The translations under genes were made by a program, and so were the position numbers. From assembly GCA_902776475.1 (NCBI GenBank), contig CACYQD010000002.1:124001-188000 (forward strand): a stretch of DNA of 64,000 nucleotides. The letters are read 5' to 3'. Each line of letters opens with the position of its first letter. Position 1 is the first letter of the stretch. The stretch is from an uncultured Prevotellaceae bacterium. GTDB taxonomy: Bacteria; Bacteroidota; Bacteroidia; Bacteroidales; Bacteroidaceae. Of the stretch, positions 25,101 through 33,640 are shown piece by piece. The notes under the pieces are model-generated. The model worked only from the letters and a program-made list of their open reading frames with translations, had not been told where the DNA came from and searched no databases.

Positions 25101-26423
25101 GATGTCACCATGAGCTTTTCCGATATGGCTTACAACCGCGAGATGAACCTCCAGTTTGTGCCTTTCGCTCAGCATCATGAGATGTTTGTCGACCGAGGCT
25201 TTCTCGACAAGATCATCTACAATCTTTTGAGCAACGCCTTCAAGTACACCCCCCGCAAGGGGGATATCACCGTCAGGGTGAAAAGAGAGAACCAGCACCT
25301 GATTGTCAGGGTGGAGGATACCGGGGTTGGCGTACCCAAGGAGAAACAGTCGCAGTTGTTCACCCGTTTCATGCAGACCAACCTGTTGGCTGACAGCATG
25401 GGCATCGGACTCCATTTCACCCATCAGCTCGTGATGGCCCATCACGGAGAGATCCATTTCGAGGAGAACCCGACCGGCGGCAGCATTTTCATCGTCTCCA
25501 TACCAGAGAATCAGGAGTGTTATCTGTCAGAAGATTATTTGGACAATAGCCAACTGAGCAGGATGGAGGAAGAGGACACGGGCAACATAGACCTGAACTA
25601 CAAGGAACTCGCCTCCATCCCGCTCAACGACCGCAAGGTACTGGTCGTTGAGGATGATGAGGATGTCAGGGAGTATATCAAGAGTGAACTATCCCTCTAT
25701 TTCAAGGTCATCACCGCACAAAACGGAGAGGAAGCGCTCAGAATCATAGAGGAAGACCATGACGAGATAGACTTGATCATCAGCGACATCCGCATGCCGA
25801 TCATGGATGGCATCGAACTTCTGAAACGGGTGCGCGGCAATGATGAATTCTTTGACATACCTTTTATCCTGCTCTCAGCCATAGCGACAATAGAAAAACA
25901 GCTTCAGGGAGCCCGTTTCGGTGCTGACGCCTATCTGCCAAAACCATTCAGTCCTGCACTTTTGACCGGCAAGAGCATAGCATTGATTCAGCAGCGAGAG
26001 CGTCTGAAGGCCGCCTATGGAGCCTCTGGGCGGAGCAAGACCCAGACAAAGACGACAGAGAAGAATGAAGAGCAAGCCACACCGCTGATTACCAGCGAGC
26101 GCGACCGGAAATTCCGCGCCATCATCGACATGAAGATAGAATCCAACTTGTCCAATCCCGATCTGCTGGTAGATGATCTGGCGCAATCCACGGGATACGG
26201 CCGCTCTCAGTTCTACAGCAAGATGATGGAAGTGACGGGCAAGACTCCCAAGGACTATATCCGCACGAAGCGGATGATCCGTGCCGCAGAACTGTTGCGC
26301 AGCGGCGAGATGATCACCGTGGCAGAGGTCGCCTATCAGGTGGGTTTCACCGATGCCCTTTACTTCAGCCGTTGTTTCAAGCAATATTATGGCATGACCC
26401 CTTCGAAATATCAGAAAGGCTGA
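22194..26423 (+). CDS. Hybrid two-component system sensor/regulator (HTCS) of the pectin locus
   Basis: 1409 residues combining sensor and response regulator. A signal peptide (ends near AWC-QM) precedes periplasmic propeller repeats with the Reg_prop pattern (GYIWMATSDGLCRYDG, GNIWITTIGNGLFVF, GRLWIGTHYGLSCLD). A Y_Y_Y domain follows (TEYMYMLEGADRGW), then one membrane helix (about 845-868). Inside are HisKA (FMDVSHEFRTPLTLI, His about 897), an ATPase domain, a receiver (DLIISDIRMPIMDG, Asp about 1198) and an AraC-type HTH (about 1300-1405). Such proteins bind oligosaccharides in the periplasm and activate SusCD-type operons. It sits between GH105 and SusD/SusC, its probable targets. Confidence 0.96.
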   Translation: MTLRTFLSAVWWLLAATTAWCQMEFKSRDLSTEDGLPSNYIINMEQDPQGYIWMATSDGLCRYDGYSFDVLRHAESGNNSLLLTNRVRELHMNPNGLLFIRLQGERYSCYDTNLKRFVEFIPGGENDRNYCDCIFTPEGDTWLWYTYSGCLEVSYRNGKIVSHEYNEKNGKLRSNHVLFIEPDSHRRIWIGTDKGLYLKQGSQLTCVDADHAYTAAAESGDAMYFAIDNRRLASYGSDNRLTPVTAAFPSWQEGNIIRGIVPYGKQLWILTEGTTYSYHPGSRQMTVNAVQIPHATVYRDNIGNYYMADHKVDIYYIDRKSEEVYTFNVLDSQLLHKRGIRPYSVLTDHDGNIWITTIGNGLFVFSPDTHQLEHHSRQRDAHSPIKSDYLYGLMADRSGNIWVSQENMGISVLTPMPKGVRRYYVTESPSPNYVNLFRSVRQTSDNQVWGGNFMGGTYLLTGGSLQKKDIGIDDDMLSVCIDHEGRRWIGTRRSGILVDGRSYRHVDEDSHSLAAGKVFDIICDKSRRVWIAVNTGALCLAEPQSDGRFRFRRFLEDSPLMRNVTKLCQIRSGHIFVGCGDGIVVFDPAKLVSNPKAYHYYNGSNSTLDYFEIRDIFEDAEGNVWLASAGGGIYKVSNPRQVENLHFEQLTTQQGLADNTVNAIIADRKGRLWIGTHYGLSCLDPKTSQFTTYYLSADKLGDVYSENSACMLTDGRMVFGTNNGVVSFDPSDPQLNRSEGSHLAITNLLVNGIMQNEYVQQQHIRLNHRQNSLTFRFSDLKFDFPHNTEYMYMLEGADRGWSQPTRQNEAVYKDLEPGTYVFHVKRSGSDKEATMKVTILQPWWNTWWAWLIYLLLVGGIAWYIIRLLLITYSMRNRIRVEREISEFKQRFFMDVSHEFRTPLTLIQGSMERMRKSGDLPSAIRQPISNMGRSTDRLMRLVNQLLDVDKYQQGKLRLRLQQTDVILFLRDVTMSFSDMAYNREMNLQFVPFAQHHEMFVDRGFLDKIIYNLLSNAFKYTPRKGDITVRVKRENQHLIVRVEDTGVGVPKEKQSQLFTRFMQTNLLADSMGIGLHFTHQLVMAHHGEIHFEENPTGGSIFIVSIPENQECYLSEDYLDNSQLSRMEEEDTGNIDLNYKELASIPLNDRKVLVVEDDEDVREYIKSELSLYFKVITAQNGEEALRIIEEDHDEIDLIISDIRMPIMDGIELLKRVRGNDEFFDIPFILLSAIATIEKQLQGARFGADAYLPKPFSPALLTGKSIALIQQRERLKAAYGASGRSKTQTKTTEKNEEQATPLITSERDRKFRAIIDMKIESNLSNPDLLVDDLAQSTGYGRSQFYSKMMEVTGKTPKDYIRTKRMIRAAELLRSGEMITVAEVAYQVGFTDALYFSRCFKQYYGMTPSKYQKG

Positions 26424-26431
26424 CCCAATGC

Positions 26432-26470
26432 AAACACCCCTGGCTGCCACTGCGAGCCAGGGGTGTTTTT
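26432..26470 (+). terminator. Terminator of the hybrid regulator gene
   Basis: AAACACCCCTGGCT pairs over 14 bp with AGCCAGGGGTGTTT around a 9-nt loop, followed by T residues, 8 nt after the stop. Because both arms end in A/T runs it may also act for leftward transcription. Confidence 0.9.
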
Positions 26471-26511
26471 AACTTACTTGATGAATCTAACCTAACAATA
26501 AAACTCAATAG

Positions 26512-26550
26512 AAGGACAGAGACGTTTCACAACGGAACTGTCCTTTTTTG
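26512..26550 (+). terminator. Second hairpin with T tract between the convergent genes
   Basis: AAGGACAG (26512-26519) pairs with CTGTCCTT (26538-26545), and CGTT/AACG form an inner stem; TTTTT follows. It reads as a rightward terminator placed just before the susD stop. Confidence 0.6.
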
Positions 26551-26594
26551 TGAAAATTACCTAATATATGACTAAAAATTATCTATATAGATTT

Positions 26595-28679
26595 TCAATA
26601 TCCAGGGTTCTGCCAGGCTTTCTTCTGCTCATCACTCAGGTCACTGCCATCCTCGTTCTTCAGACCGTCGATAAACGACTGCGGGATAGGACGGTAGTTG
26701 TGACGGTCTTGGATATTGGGAGCGGCCTCCGTATTGAATGCCTTGGCGCGAGGCACCAGACTCTTGGTACGAGAGAGGGTCTCCCAGCGCTGCCACTCAC
26801 CGATCAGTTCACGGGTGCGCTCGTTGAGGATGAATTGGATAGCCCTTTGTTTCTGGTCTGTCACACCCAGTTTCGACAAGATGGCCTCATCTTCTGCAGG
26901 CAGTTTCTCCCAACTCCAGTTGGTCAGGTTGGAAGCCTCCGTCGTGACGGGCTGGTCGGGGTTCGACAGATAATAGGTGTTCATCCAGAGATTGGAGTTG
27001 ATGTAGTTGGTGGCAGCTGAGCCCGTATTCAGCGCATTCTTCTCGAATGCCTGTGAGCCATCGACGTAGTAGGAGCGGTTCTCACCCGACTTCCACTGTG
27101 CGCGGGCGCGGATCACATCGATGTCTTTCTTGGCAGAAGCATAGTCACCCAGTCGGACGTAGCATTCTGCGCGGATCAGGTAGGTCTCACCCAGACGGGC
27201 CATGATGACATCACGGAAGGAGTCACCCTTCTCAGCCTGGCGTGTACCGTCAGCAGTCTTGTTGATGCCGGCGAAGAAATTGCTGTACTTGTAGCCCGGA
27301 GTCATGAAGGTAGGAGCCACATACACACCGTTCTGGTAAAGCACGGAGGAGTTGGGAATCCACTGACCTGGTTTGGAAGTCAGGTTGCCGCTTGTGGGAG
27401 TCTGGCGCTCGCCGACTTTCCATTCCGGCAGACGGCCAGCATCATCCTTGAAGGTCGGTTCCTGCTTGTTGGCACCAAACTTATAGTTGTCGTAGGTGTG
27501 GTCATCTTTTTTGTTGAGAATCATGATGATACCCGGATCACCCAGTTCCACGCCCGATGCACCCTTGTCGGCGATGTTGTTGACACCGAAAACGGTCTTG
27601 AAGGTCTTCCACAGACGGGCATCGTTGACATGGTCGTATGCCGAGTAGGTGTATTCCGTCGGGCGGCAGCGCTGGAAGTCCATGTCTCCAATCCAGTATC
27701 CACGTCTTACCCAACCGTTGGAGAAGTTGGAGAACTGTGGACAGAAGTAGTTGTATGTGCGGTTGCCGAAGCGTCCGATGGTGGATGAGGAGTTGTTGAA
27801 GCCAGCGGCCATCAGGATCTCGTCGAGTTGTTCGGTAGCGCAGTCCACACCATTCCAGTCAGCATAGAGGTTGCTGTAGTTGGGAGCCAGTTGGCGTGCT
27901 CCGATGGCATAGTTGCAGGCATTGATGGCTTCGCGCAGGTCAGCCTCCTTGGTGCTGCTGTTGAAAGCATCGCAGCGCTCCGAAGCACGGAACAAGAGAG
28001 CCTTTGCCAGGAAATGAGCAGCGGTGGCCTTGGTCCAGGTGATGCCTTTTCCGTAGGTGAAATCCTCGCCAGGAAACAGCTCATAGGCTTGGCGCAAGTC
28101 AGAGATGACCTGTTCCCAGCACTGTTCCTCGGTGGCTCTTTGGAAGTTGCGCACCACGCCGGAGGTCGGTGTCAGTTGGAGCACCACTCCGCCATACTGA
28201 GCTGTCAGACGGTAGTAGTTGTATCCGCGGAGGAAGTAGGCGTGGGCCAGACAGCGGTTGCGCACCTTCTCGTCCTTGATGATGTTAGCTTTGGCGATGA
28301 TGGTATTGCAGGAAGCGATGCCGTAATAGACCTCGTCCCAGAGGGCCTGCGGTTGGGGGCAGTTTCTGTTGGTGCCTTGCACCACGGGTCCGAACCGCGA
28401 GTCATATTCATTCCATGCGTCAGAGGTCAGGTCATTGCCGCTGGTGAACTCATCTGTGCCATACAAGGTGATGCCGTATGCCCATTCATATCCGAAGTGC
28501 CAGCGGATGTTGCCGTACAATGAAACTGTGAGAGCCTCCAGTCCTTCTTCTGTGTCAAAGTAGTCCGTGGAATACTTGGTGGTCAGGTCCTCATCCAGGA
28601 AGTCGCTGGAGCAGGATGTGACGCCTGCCGTCATCGAAGCGGCGAGCAGGCCACCTATGATATAATGATAGAGTTTCAT
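26595..28679 (-). CDS. susD: SusD/RagB family outer-membrane glycan-binding lipoprotein
   Basis: 694 residues. The signal peptide ends in the lipobox VTSC (about residue 23), so it is an outer-membrane lipoprotein facing outward. The family pattern is present: SSDFLDEDLTTKYS at the N-terminus, TPR-like helices (RNRCLAHAYFLRGYNYYRL), and AECYVRLGDYASAKKDIDVIRARA plus ILNERTRELIGEWQRWETL at the C-terminus. It caps the SusC channel and captures oligosaccharides. It lies 33 bp after susC. The sequence cannot give the ligand; the neighbours suggest RG-I fragments. Confidence 0.95.
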   Translation of the reverse strand: MKLYHYIIGGLLAASMTAGVTSCSSDFLDEDLTTKYSTDYFDTEEGLEALTVSLYGNIRWHFGYEWAYGITLYGTDEFTSGNDLTSDAWNEYDSRFGPVVQGTNRNCPQPQALWDEVYYGIASCNTIIAKANIIKDEKVRNRCLAHAYFLRGYNYYRLTAQYGGVVLQLTPTSGVVRNFQRATEEQCWEQVISDLRQAYELFPGEDFTYGKGITWTKATAAHFLAKALLFRASERCDAFNSSTKEADLREAINACNYAIGARQLAPNYSNLYADWNGVDCATEQLDEILMAAGFNNSSSTIGRFGNRTYNYFCPQFSNFSNGWVRRGYWIGDMDFQRCRPTEYTYSAYDHVNDARLWKTFKTVFGVNNIADKGASGVELGDPGIIMILNKKDDHTYDNYKFGANKQEPTFKDDAGRLPEWKVGERQTPTSGNLTSKPGQWIPNSSVLYQNGVYVAPTFMTPGYKYSNFFAGINKTADGTRQAEKGDSFRDVIMARLGETYLIRAECYVRLGDYASAKKDIDVIRARAQWKSGENRSYYVDGSQAFEKNALNTGSAATNYINSNLWMNTYYLSNPDQPVTTEASNLTNWSWEKLPAEDEAILSKLGVTDQKQRAIQFILNERTRELIGEWQRWETLSRTKSLVPRAKAFNTEAAPNIQDRHNYRPIPQSFIDGLKNEDGSDLSDEQKKAWQNPGY

Positions 28680-28712
28680 ATTCTATTTATCTTTAGTTGT
28701 TGTTGTCGTCAA

Positions 28713-31700
28713 TTAGAATCCAATTTCCAAACCGAATACAAAGCTGCGGTTGAAATAAGTGCGGCCAGTGTCGAGGTCAAATCCGTTGATGGATTGTTTC
28801 AGACTGAATGGATTGATGACCTGTGCATAAATCTTGGCATGTGAGAGACCGGAGCGGTAGAGCACGTTCTTGGGGATGCTGTATCCCAGCGAGATGTTGC
28901 GCACCTTGATGAAGGATGCTTTCTTGTATCCCAGCTTTCCAGAGAACTGGTCGGCAGATCCGGATGTGGCCTGGGCCAGGATAGGCATCTGGTATTCTGC
29001 ACCGGTGTTGTCGGGTCTCCAGTAGTCTATCTCACGCTGGTTGCCGTGTGCAGTCTCTGCCTCACCGCCAGTGTTGAAGTAGTAACCCATGCGTCCAAAC
29101 ATGTTGATGCCCAGTTCCAGTCCCTTCCAGTTGAAGGTGTTCTGCCATCCCATGGTGGTTGTCGGGTTTCTTCTGCCGAGCAGCACGCGGTCGTCGTTGG
29201 AGTCCATCTTGTAGTCACCGTTCTGGTCAACGGGTTTCACCATACCCGGACGGAATTTGTAGCCGTTCTCGTTCCATTTGGTCATCTCGGCCTGGTCTTC
29301 CGGAGTATCTTGCCAGATACCGTCGGTGGCGAAGTCATAATAGACGCTGATGCTCTCGCCGATGAACCATCCGTTATCGACCATGTCGTTCTTGCCGTAG
29401 GCCAGTTCGACGATCTCATCCTTTTGGTAGGCGATGTTGAAGTCGGTCTCCCAGGTGAAGTCCTTGGTCATGACGGGGAGGGCATTGAGGGTGAACTCGA
29501 TACCATGGTTCTTGGTCTTACCGATGTTGGACAGTGTGCTGGGGAATCCGGTCAGAGTGGGGATGGTGGTGGACATGATCAGGTCGTTGGTTCTCGACCA
29601 GTAGAAGTCGAGGCTACCGAAGATGCGGCTCTTGAGGAAGCCGTAATCGATACCGACGTTCCATTGTGTGGTTTTCTCCCAGCCCAGTTCGGGATTGGCC
29701 ATCGTCAGCTGGTTGGCCATATAATAAGGTTCGTTGGTGGTATAGCCCTGTACGTTCCACAGTTTGCTGTCGGCAGCGTTGAAGGGGAGGAATACACCCG
29801 TGATATCACCTTTGGTGCTGTAGGGGCTCACGGCGGAGTTGCCGGTGACACCCACGCCGAGGCGGAGTTTCAGGTTGCTCACCCAGTTGACATTCTGCAT
29901 GAAGCTTTCCTCGCCAATGCGCCATGCGAAGGCAGCGGAGGGGAAGAAGTCCCATTTGTGTCCGTCGGCCAACTGCGAAGCACCGTCCCAACGACCGCTG
30001 ACGGTGAGGAGGTAACGCTCGTTGAAGCCGTAGTTGAGTCGGATCATGTAGGATTCCAGCTGTCTGTCGGTCAGACCAGAACTCATGGACGCTTTCTTGG
30101 TGGCATCAGTGACATCGACGGTTCCGAAGGCATTCCAGAGATAGGAGTCCTTGGCCAGGTCCTGAGCCTGCATCGAAGAGTTTTCGATATTCCACTTCGA
30201 GGCTGTCTGCAACAGGGTGACGCCCAGCTTGTGCTTCTCAGCGAAGGTGCGGTCATACATGATCATGTTGTCGAGTGTCCAGGAGAAGTCGCGGCGGTTC
30301 TGCAGGCGGGAGAAGTTGGTACCCTCCGTACCGTCCTGGTTGATTTTGTGTGCAGAGAATCCATCGACATAGACACCCTCACGCCAATGGCGGAAGTCAG
30401 GACCGAAGTTGATTTTATAGCGCAGTCCCTCGACGGGTTTGAAAATCTCGCCGAAGTCAACGGTGGCGGAGAAGTTGCCGAGTGCGCGGAAAGTCTGTGA
30501 TTTCTGCTGTGAGTGTTTCCACTCCTCCATGATGGTATAGACGGTTGTCTCGCCGCCCGGATGGGTGACCACATTGCCGTTCTCGTCATAAGGCACGGCG
30601 AAGTTGTAGATTTGTTTGGCGGTGCCGTAGATGGCATCAGGCACAGAACCGGAGCGTCCTTGGAGTGTTGACATACCATAGTCCTGTTCCTGCCATGATC
30701 CATTGATGCTGGCCTGGATGGTGAACCACTTCGTAGGTTTGATGTTGACGCTTACCTTACCTGTATAGCGGTCATACCACTGACCCTTCTGCGTACCCTT
30801 GTTGCTCAGGTATCCGAAGGAGGCGTAGGCATTCATCTTGTCTGTGCCGCCGCTGACAGCGAGTGTGTGCTCGTGTGAGAGAGCGGTCTGGGTCACATAG
30901 TCTGTCCAGTCGGTGTTGGTCACCTTCGAGGGATCCCATGAACCGCTGGCCCATCCTTGTTTGATATTGTTCCAGGATGTGTGGTTGTCCTCAGAGGTGT
31001 CGAAGAGTTTCTCATCGTTGGCCATGGTGGGGGAATTGGGGTGTGCGAATTCCTCGGAGTTCTGGTTGTAGGCAGCCCAGCGGCGGAACTGTATCATGTC
31101 GGCGGCGCTCATGGATGGTGAGCGGTCCACGATATTGGATACGGTCAGCGTTCCTGTGTAGTCGATGCTCATCTTGCCCGTCTTGCCTTGTTTGGTGGTC
31201 ACGAGGACAACACCATTGGCACCACGAGAACCGTAGATGGCGGTGGCAGAAGCATCTTTCAGGATATCGATGGTCTCGATGTCGCGTGGGTTGAGGGTTT
31301 CAATGGCAGAGGCCGACATGAGGGGCACGCCATCGACGACATAGAGGGGGGCGTTGCTGGCTCCGATGGAGCGCTGTCCACGGATGAGGATGCTGCCCAA
31401 CTGTCCCGGGCGCTCATTGGTGGTGATGTCGACACCGGCGGCTTTACCCTGCATGGCCTCAAGGGCGTTGCTCACAGGACGGGCATTCAGTTCCTCGCTG
31501 CTCACGCTGGCGATGGCACCTGTCACGTCACTCTTTTTCTGGACGCCGTAACCGACCACCACGACTTCGTCGAGCAGTTGCCTGTCTTCCTCAAGGGTGA
31601 TGTTCAGGGAAGATTTACCGTTGACATTGACGGTCTGAGAGGCGAATCCCACATAGGAAACGACAAGGCTTCCGTTAGCTGGAACATTGTCGAGGGTGAA

Positions 31701-31901
31701 ATGACCATCGAGGTCGGTTACCGTACCGGTCGAGGATCCCTTGACCAAGATGCTGGCACCGATGATGGGTTCACCATTGGCATCCACAATTGTTCCTGTC
31801 ACTTTCTGCTTCTGTGCACCTTGTGCAGAAACCGTCTGCTGGACTCCGAAGAGCATTCCCATGCAGACGAGAAGCATCAAACAAAAATGTTTCTTTGACA
31901 T
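28713..31901 (-). CDS. susC: SusC/RagA family TonB-dependent outer-membrane transporter
   Basis: 1062 residues. After the signal peptide (about 1-26, ending VSAQ) comes a carboxypeptidase-regulatory-like domain (VTGTIVDANGEPIIGASILV), then the TonB-box region DEVVVVGYGVQKKSD, a plug domain (LILRGQ-like ILIRGQRSIGASNAPLYVVD; TIDILKDASATAIYGSRGAN) and a ~22-strand barrel ending in Phe (FVFGLEIGF). It imports oligosaccharides with SusD using TonB energy. First gene of the pair; a -7 box lies at 31969-31976 with a ~65-nt leader. Confidence 0.97.
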   Translation of the reverse strand: MSKKHFCLMLLVCMGMLFGVQQTVSAQGAQKQKVTGTIVDANGEPIIGASILVKGSSTGTVTDLDGHFTLDNVPANGSLVVSYVGFASQTVNVNGKSSLNITLEEDRQLLDEVVVVGYGVQKKSDVTGAIASVSSEELNARPVSNALEAMQGKAAGVDITTNERPGQLGSILIRGQRSIGASNAPLYVVDGVPLMSASAIETLNPRDIETIDILKDASATAIYGSRGANGVVLVTTKQGKTGKMSIDYTGTLTVSNIVDRSPSMSAADMIQFRRWAAYNQNSEEFAHPNSPTMANDEKLFDTSEDNHTSWNNIKQGWASGSWDPSKVTNTDWTDYVTQTALSHEHTLAVSGGTDKMNAYASFGYLSNKGTQKGQWYDRYTGKVSVNIKPTKWFTIQASINGSWQEQDYGMSTLQGRSGSVPDAIYGTAKQIYNFAVPYDENGNVVTHPGGETTVYTIMEEWKHSQQKSQTFRALGNFSATVDFGEIFKPVEGLRYKINFGPDFRHWREGVYVDGFSAHKINQDGTEGTNFSRLQNRRDFSWTLDNMIMYDRTFAEKHKLGVTLLQTASKWNIENSSMQAQDLAKDSYLWNAFGTVDVTDATKKASMSSGLTDRQLESYMIRLNYGFNERYLLTVSGRWDGASQLADGHKWDFFPSAAFAWRIGEESFMQNVNWVSNLKLRLGVGVTGNSAVSPYSTKGDITGVFLPFNAADSKLWNVQGYTTNEPYYMANQLTMANPELGWEKTTQWNVGIDYGFLKSRIFGSLDFYWSRTNDLIMSTTIPTLTGFPSTLSNIGKTKNHGIEFTLNALPVMTKDFTWETDFNIAYQKDEIVELAYGKNDMVDNGWFIGESISVYYDFATDGIWQDTPEDQAEMTKWNENGYKFRPGMVKPVDQNGDYKMDSNDDRVLLGRRNPTTTMGWQNTFNWKGLELGINMFGRMGYYFNTGGEAETAHGNQREIDYWRPDNTGAEYQMPILAQATSGSADQFSGKLGYKKASFIKVRNISLGYSIPKNVLYRSGLSHAKIYAQVINPFSLKQSINGFDLDTGRTYFNRSFVFGLEIGF

Positions 31902-31968
31902 AGGTTTTTAATTAGGTGAATAATAGTATTTTGATAATCGGATATGCGAAGTAGGTATTTTTCGATGA

Positions 31969-31976
31969 CAAAAGTA
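31969..31976 (-). promoter_or_regulatory. -7 box of the susC-susD operon
   Basis: Minus-strand TACTTTTG matches TAnnTTTG. No TTTG lies 19-21 bp upstream, as expected for an activator-dependent SusCD promoter. Confidence 0.55.
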
Positions 31977-32072
31977 CGATGAAGCGAGACCTTTGGCTAT
32001 GTAATTTTGTCCATTTTAGATGTATAAACGTCCTAAATTGTGCTTTTCTGACGTTTTTGTTAGTTTTTATGT

Positions 32073-32080
32073 TATATTTG
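32073..32080 (+). promoter_or_regulatory. -7 box of the rhamnose mutarotase gene
   Basis: TATATTTG matches TAnnTTTG 20 nt before the ATG at 32101. The nearest TTTG (32056-32059) is too close to act as -33. Confidence 0.5.
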
Positions 32081-32100
32081 CATAACATTTAAAACTTTTC

Positions 32101-32421
32101 ATGATGAAACGTTATGCTTTTAAAATGTTCCTCAAACCAGGTTGTGAGGAAGAGTATGCCAGGCGCCATGCCGCCATCTGGCCAGAGTTGGTGAAAATGA
32201 TCAAGGATGCGGGTGTGTGCAACTACAGCATCTATTGGGACAAGGAGACGAACATCCTTTTCGGCTATCAGGAGTGCACGGGTGACAGCAACAGTCAGGA
32301 CACGACCGATGTGGATCCCATCACCCAGAAGTGGTGGGACATGATGGCCGACATCATGGAGGTGAATGACGACAACTCACCCGTCACCATCCCCATTCAA
32401 GAAGTGTTTCATTTAGACTGA
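32101..32421 (+). CDS. rhaM: L-rhamnose mutarotase
   Basis: 106 residues. The pattern KRYAFKMFLKPGCEEEYARRHAAIWPEL and KWWDMMADIMEVNDDNSP is that of RhaM, a ferredoxin-like dimer that interconverts alpha and beta L-rhamnose in the cytosol so that the isomerase can use it. No other rha genes are in the window. It is divergent from susC and fits the breakdown of a rhamnose-containing pectin. Its stop overlaps the end of the convergent downstream gene by 13 bp. The second ATG at 32104 is equally possible. Confidence 0.9.
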   Translation: MMKRYAFKMFLKPGCEEEYARRHAAIWPELVKMIKDAGVCNYSIYWDKETNILFGYQECTGDSNSQDTTDVDPITQKWWDMMADIMEVNDDNSPVTIPIQEVFHLD

Positions 32422-33599
32422 ACGTCATCCTCGTCCTTGAAGAGGTCGAAAGAAGCAGGCAAATGCGAGAGGCTGATCTCCTGTTGCCGTTCTTTTTCAG
32501 AACTGAGTCTCAGGTACCATGACCCAGGGAGCTGAACCCATGTGATGCTGTCGGGCAGGGAAGAGGCGACAGAGAGGTGGAGCGTGGCTTCCATATTGGG
32601 GAAGCCTCCGCCGGCTTTTTGGTTATATTCGTTCGCATGTGGGTCATCCTCTTTATCGTATCCCTCGAAGTAGAATTTATAGCTGGCATCACAGGGATAC
32701 ATGGTGCCGTCGGGCAGTTCGGCATAACTCACATGATAAGTACGGTTCCATTTGTCGATGCGGTATCCCGACATGACACGGGCCAGGGAGAGCAGGACGG
32801 ACGACATGCGCTCTTGTTTGTTGGTCTCGGTGCCCGTGAAACGGTAGGCCGAACGGATGATGCAGCGTGCGGTGTCGATGAGGATACGGCCACGGTCGTC
32901 ATGGCGGTTTTTTGAGCGGAACACCAGTTCCAGTTCATCTTTGTTGCTGCTTTCGTACTCTTTGTTCTCACTGAAACGATGGGAGCTGATGAAACCGCCA
33001 TCGAGTTCTTCCACGAAGTCTTCGTAGAGTATGCGGCGCAGGTTGGCCACATCGGTCAGTTGGGTACTGTCGACACTGACGATGTGGCCCTCTGTCTGGC
33101 TTAGGCTGTAGTGGTCGTGGTCCTTGCTCTTCATCTTCATCAATCCCTTCGACCGGTAGTTATAATAGGAGTGCTGTTCGATGCTCTGCGTCTGATAGTC
33201 ATAGCTGAGCACACGGGGTTGCGAGAAATAGACCTTTTGTTTGGTCTTGACCACCTTTCGAAGTTTCTCTCTGATCCATTTCGGTTCGATATTGCGCACG
33301 ACGATCTCGGCGGTCTGCCGGTAACGGGGAGCGAGAAAAATGGTGTCGGGGAGGCTGGTCACCACGATGCGTTCATAATTGAGATGCGAGATGGTGAGCT
33401 TTGTGAAATGAAAATTGATGACAGCCACTCCCTGGTCATTGCTGATGGCCGAACTGAATTGTCCGTTTTCCTTGGTGTAGATGCTGGCCTGCGGGATGGG
33501 GCCATGGGTGACCCTGTCGGCCACGACCACTCGGTGCTGGGCATGGACGTAAAGGGTCATCATCATGGAGATGAGGATCAGAAGTGTTTTTTTCATCAT
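32409..33599 (-). CDS. Exported protein with carboxypeptidase-regulatory-like N-terminal domain
   Basis: 396 residues. A signal peptide (MMKKTLLILISMMMTLYVHA) is followed by a short beta-sandwich of the CarboxypepD_reg-like kind (VVVADRVTHGPIPQASIYT ... NDQGVAVINF), then a region with no recognised domain (EPKWIREKLRKVVKTKQKVYF, RILIDTARCIIRSAYRF). Such proteins are common in Bacteroidales envelopes; function unknown. The frame opens at 33662 inside upp, but the signal peptide fixes the start at 33599 (or 33596). It lies 41 bp after upp and may be the last gene of that operon. Confidence 0.7.
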   Translation of the reverse strand: MMKKTLLILISMMMTLYVHAQHRVVVADRVTHGPIPQASIYTKENGQFSSAISNDQGVAVINFHFTKLTISHLNYERIVVTSLPDTIFLAPRYRQTAEIVVRNIEPKWIREKLRKVVKTKQKVYFSQPRVLSYDYQTQSIEQHSYYNYRSKGLMKMKSKDHDHYSLSQTEGHIVSVDSTQLTDVANLRRILYEDFVEELDGGFISSHRFSENKEYESSNKDELELVFRSKNRHDDRGRILIDTARCIIRSAYRFTGTETNKQERMSSVLLSLARVMSGYRIDKWNRTYHVSYAELPDGTMYPCDASYKFYFEGYDKEDDPHANEYNQKAGGGFPNMEATLHLSVASSLPDSITWVQLPGSWYLRLSSEKERQQEISLSHLPASFDLFKDEDDVQSK

Positions 33600-33640
33600 G
33601 CAGGAATGGGGTGAGAAAGACGTTGGACAGGTGGGTCCTG

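Noticed and set aside
29046-30500. 484-codon open frame on the plus strand
   Set aside because: Antisense shadow of susC. The susC protein sequence is intact and typical.
18438-32421. Horizontally acquired genomic island
   Set aside because: No integrase, tRNA junction or transposase was seen, and codon and base use look like the neighbours; a resident polysaccharide locus is the simpler view.
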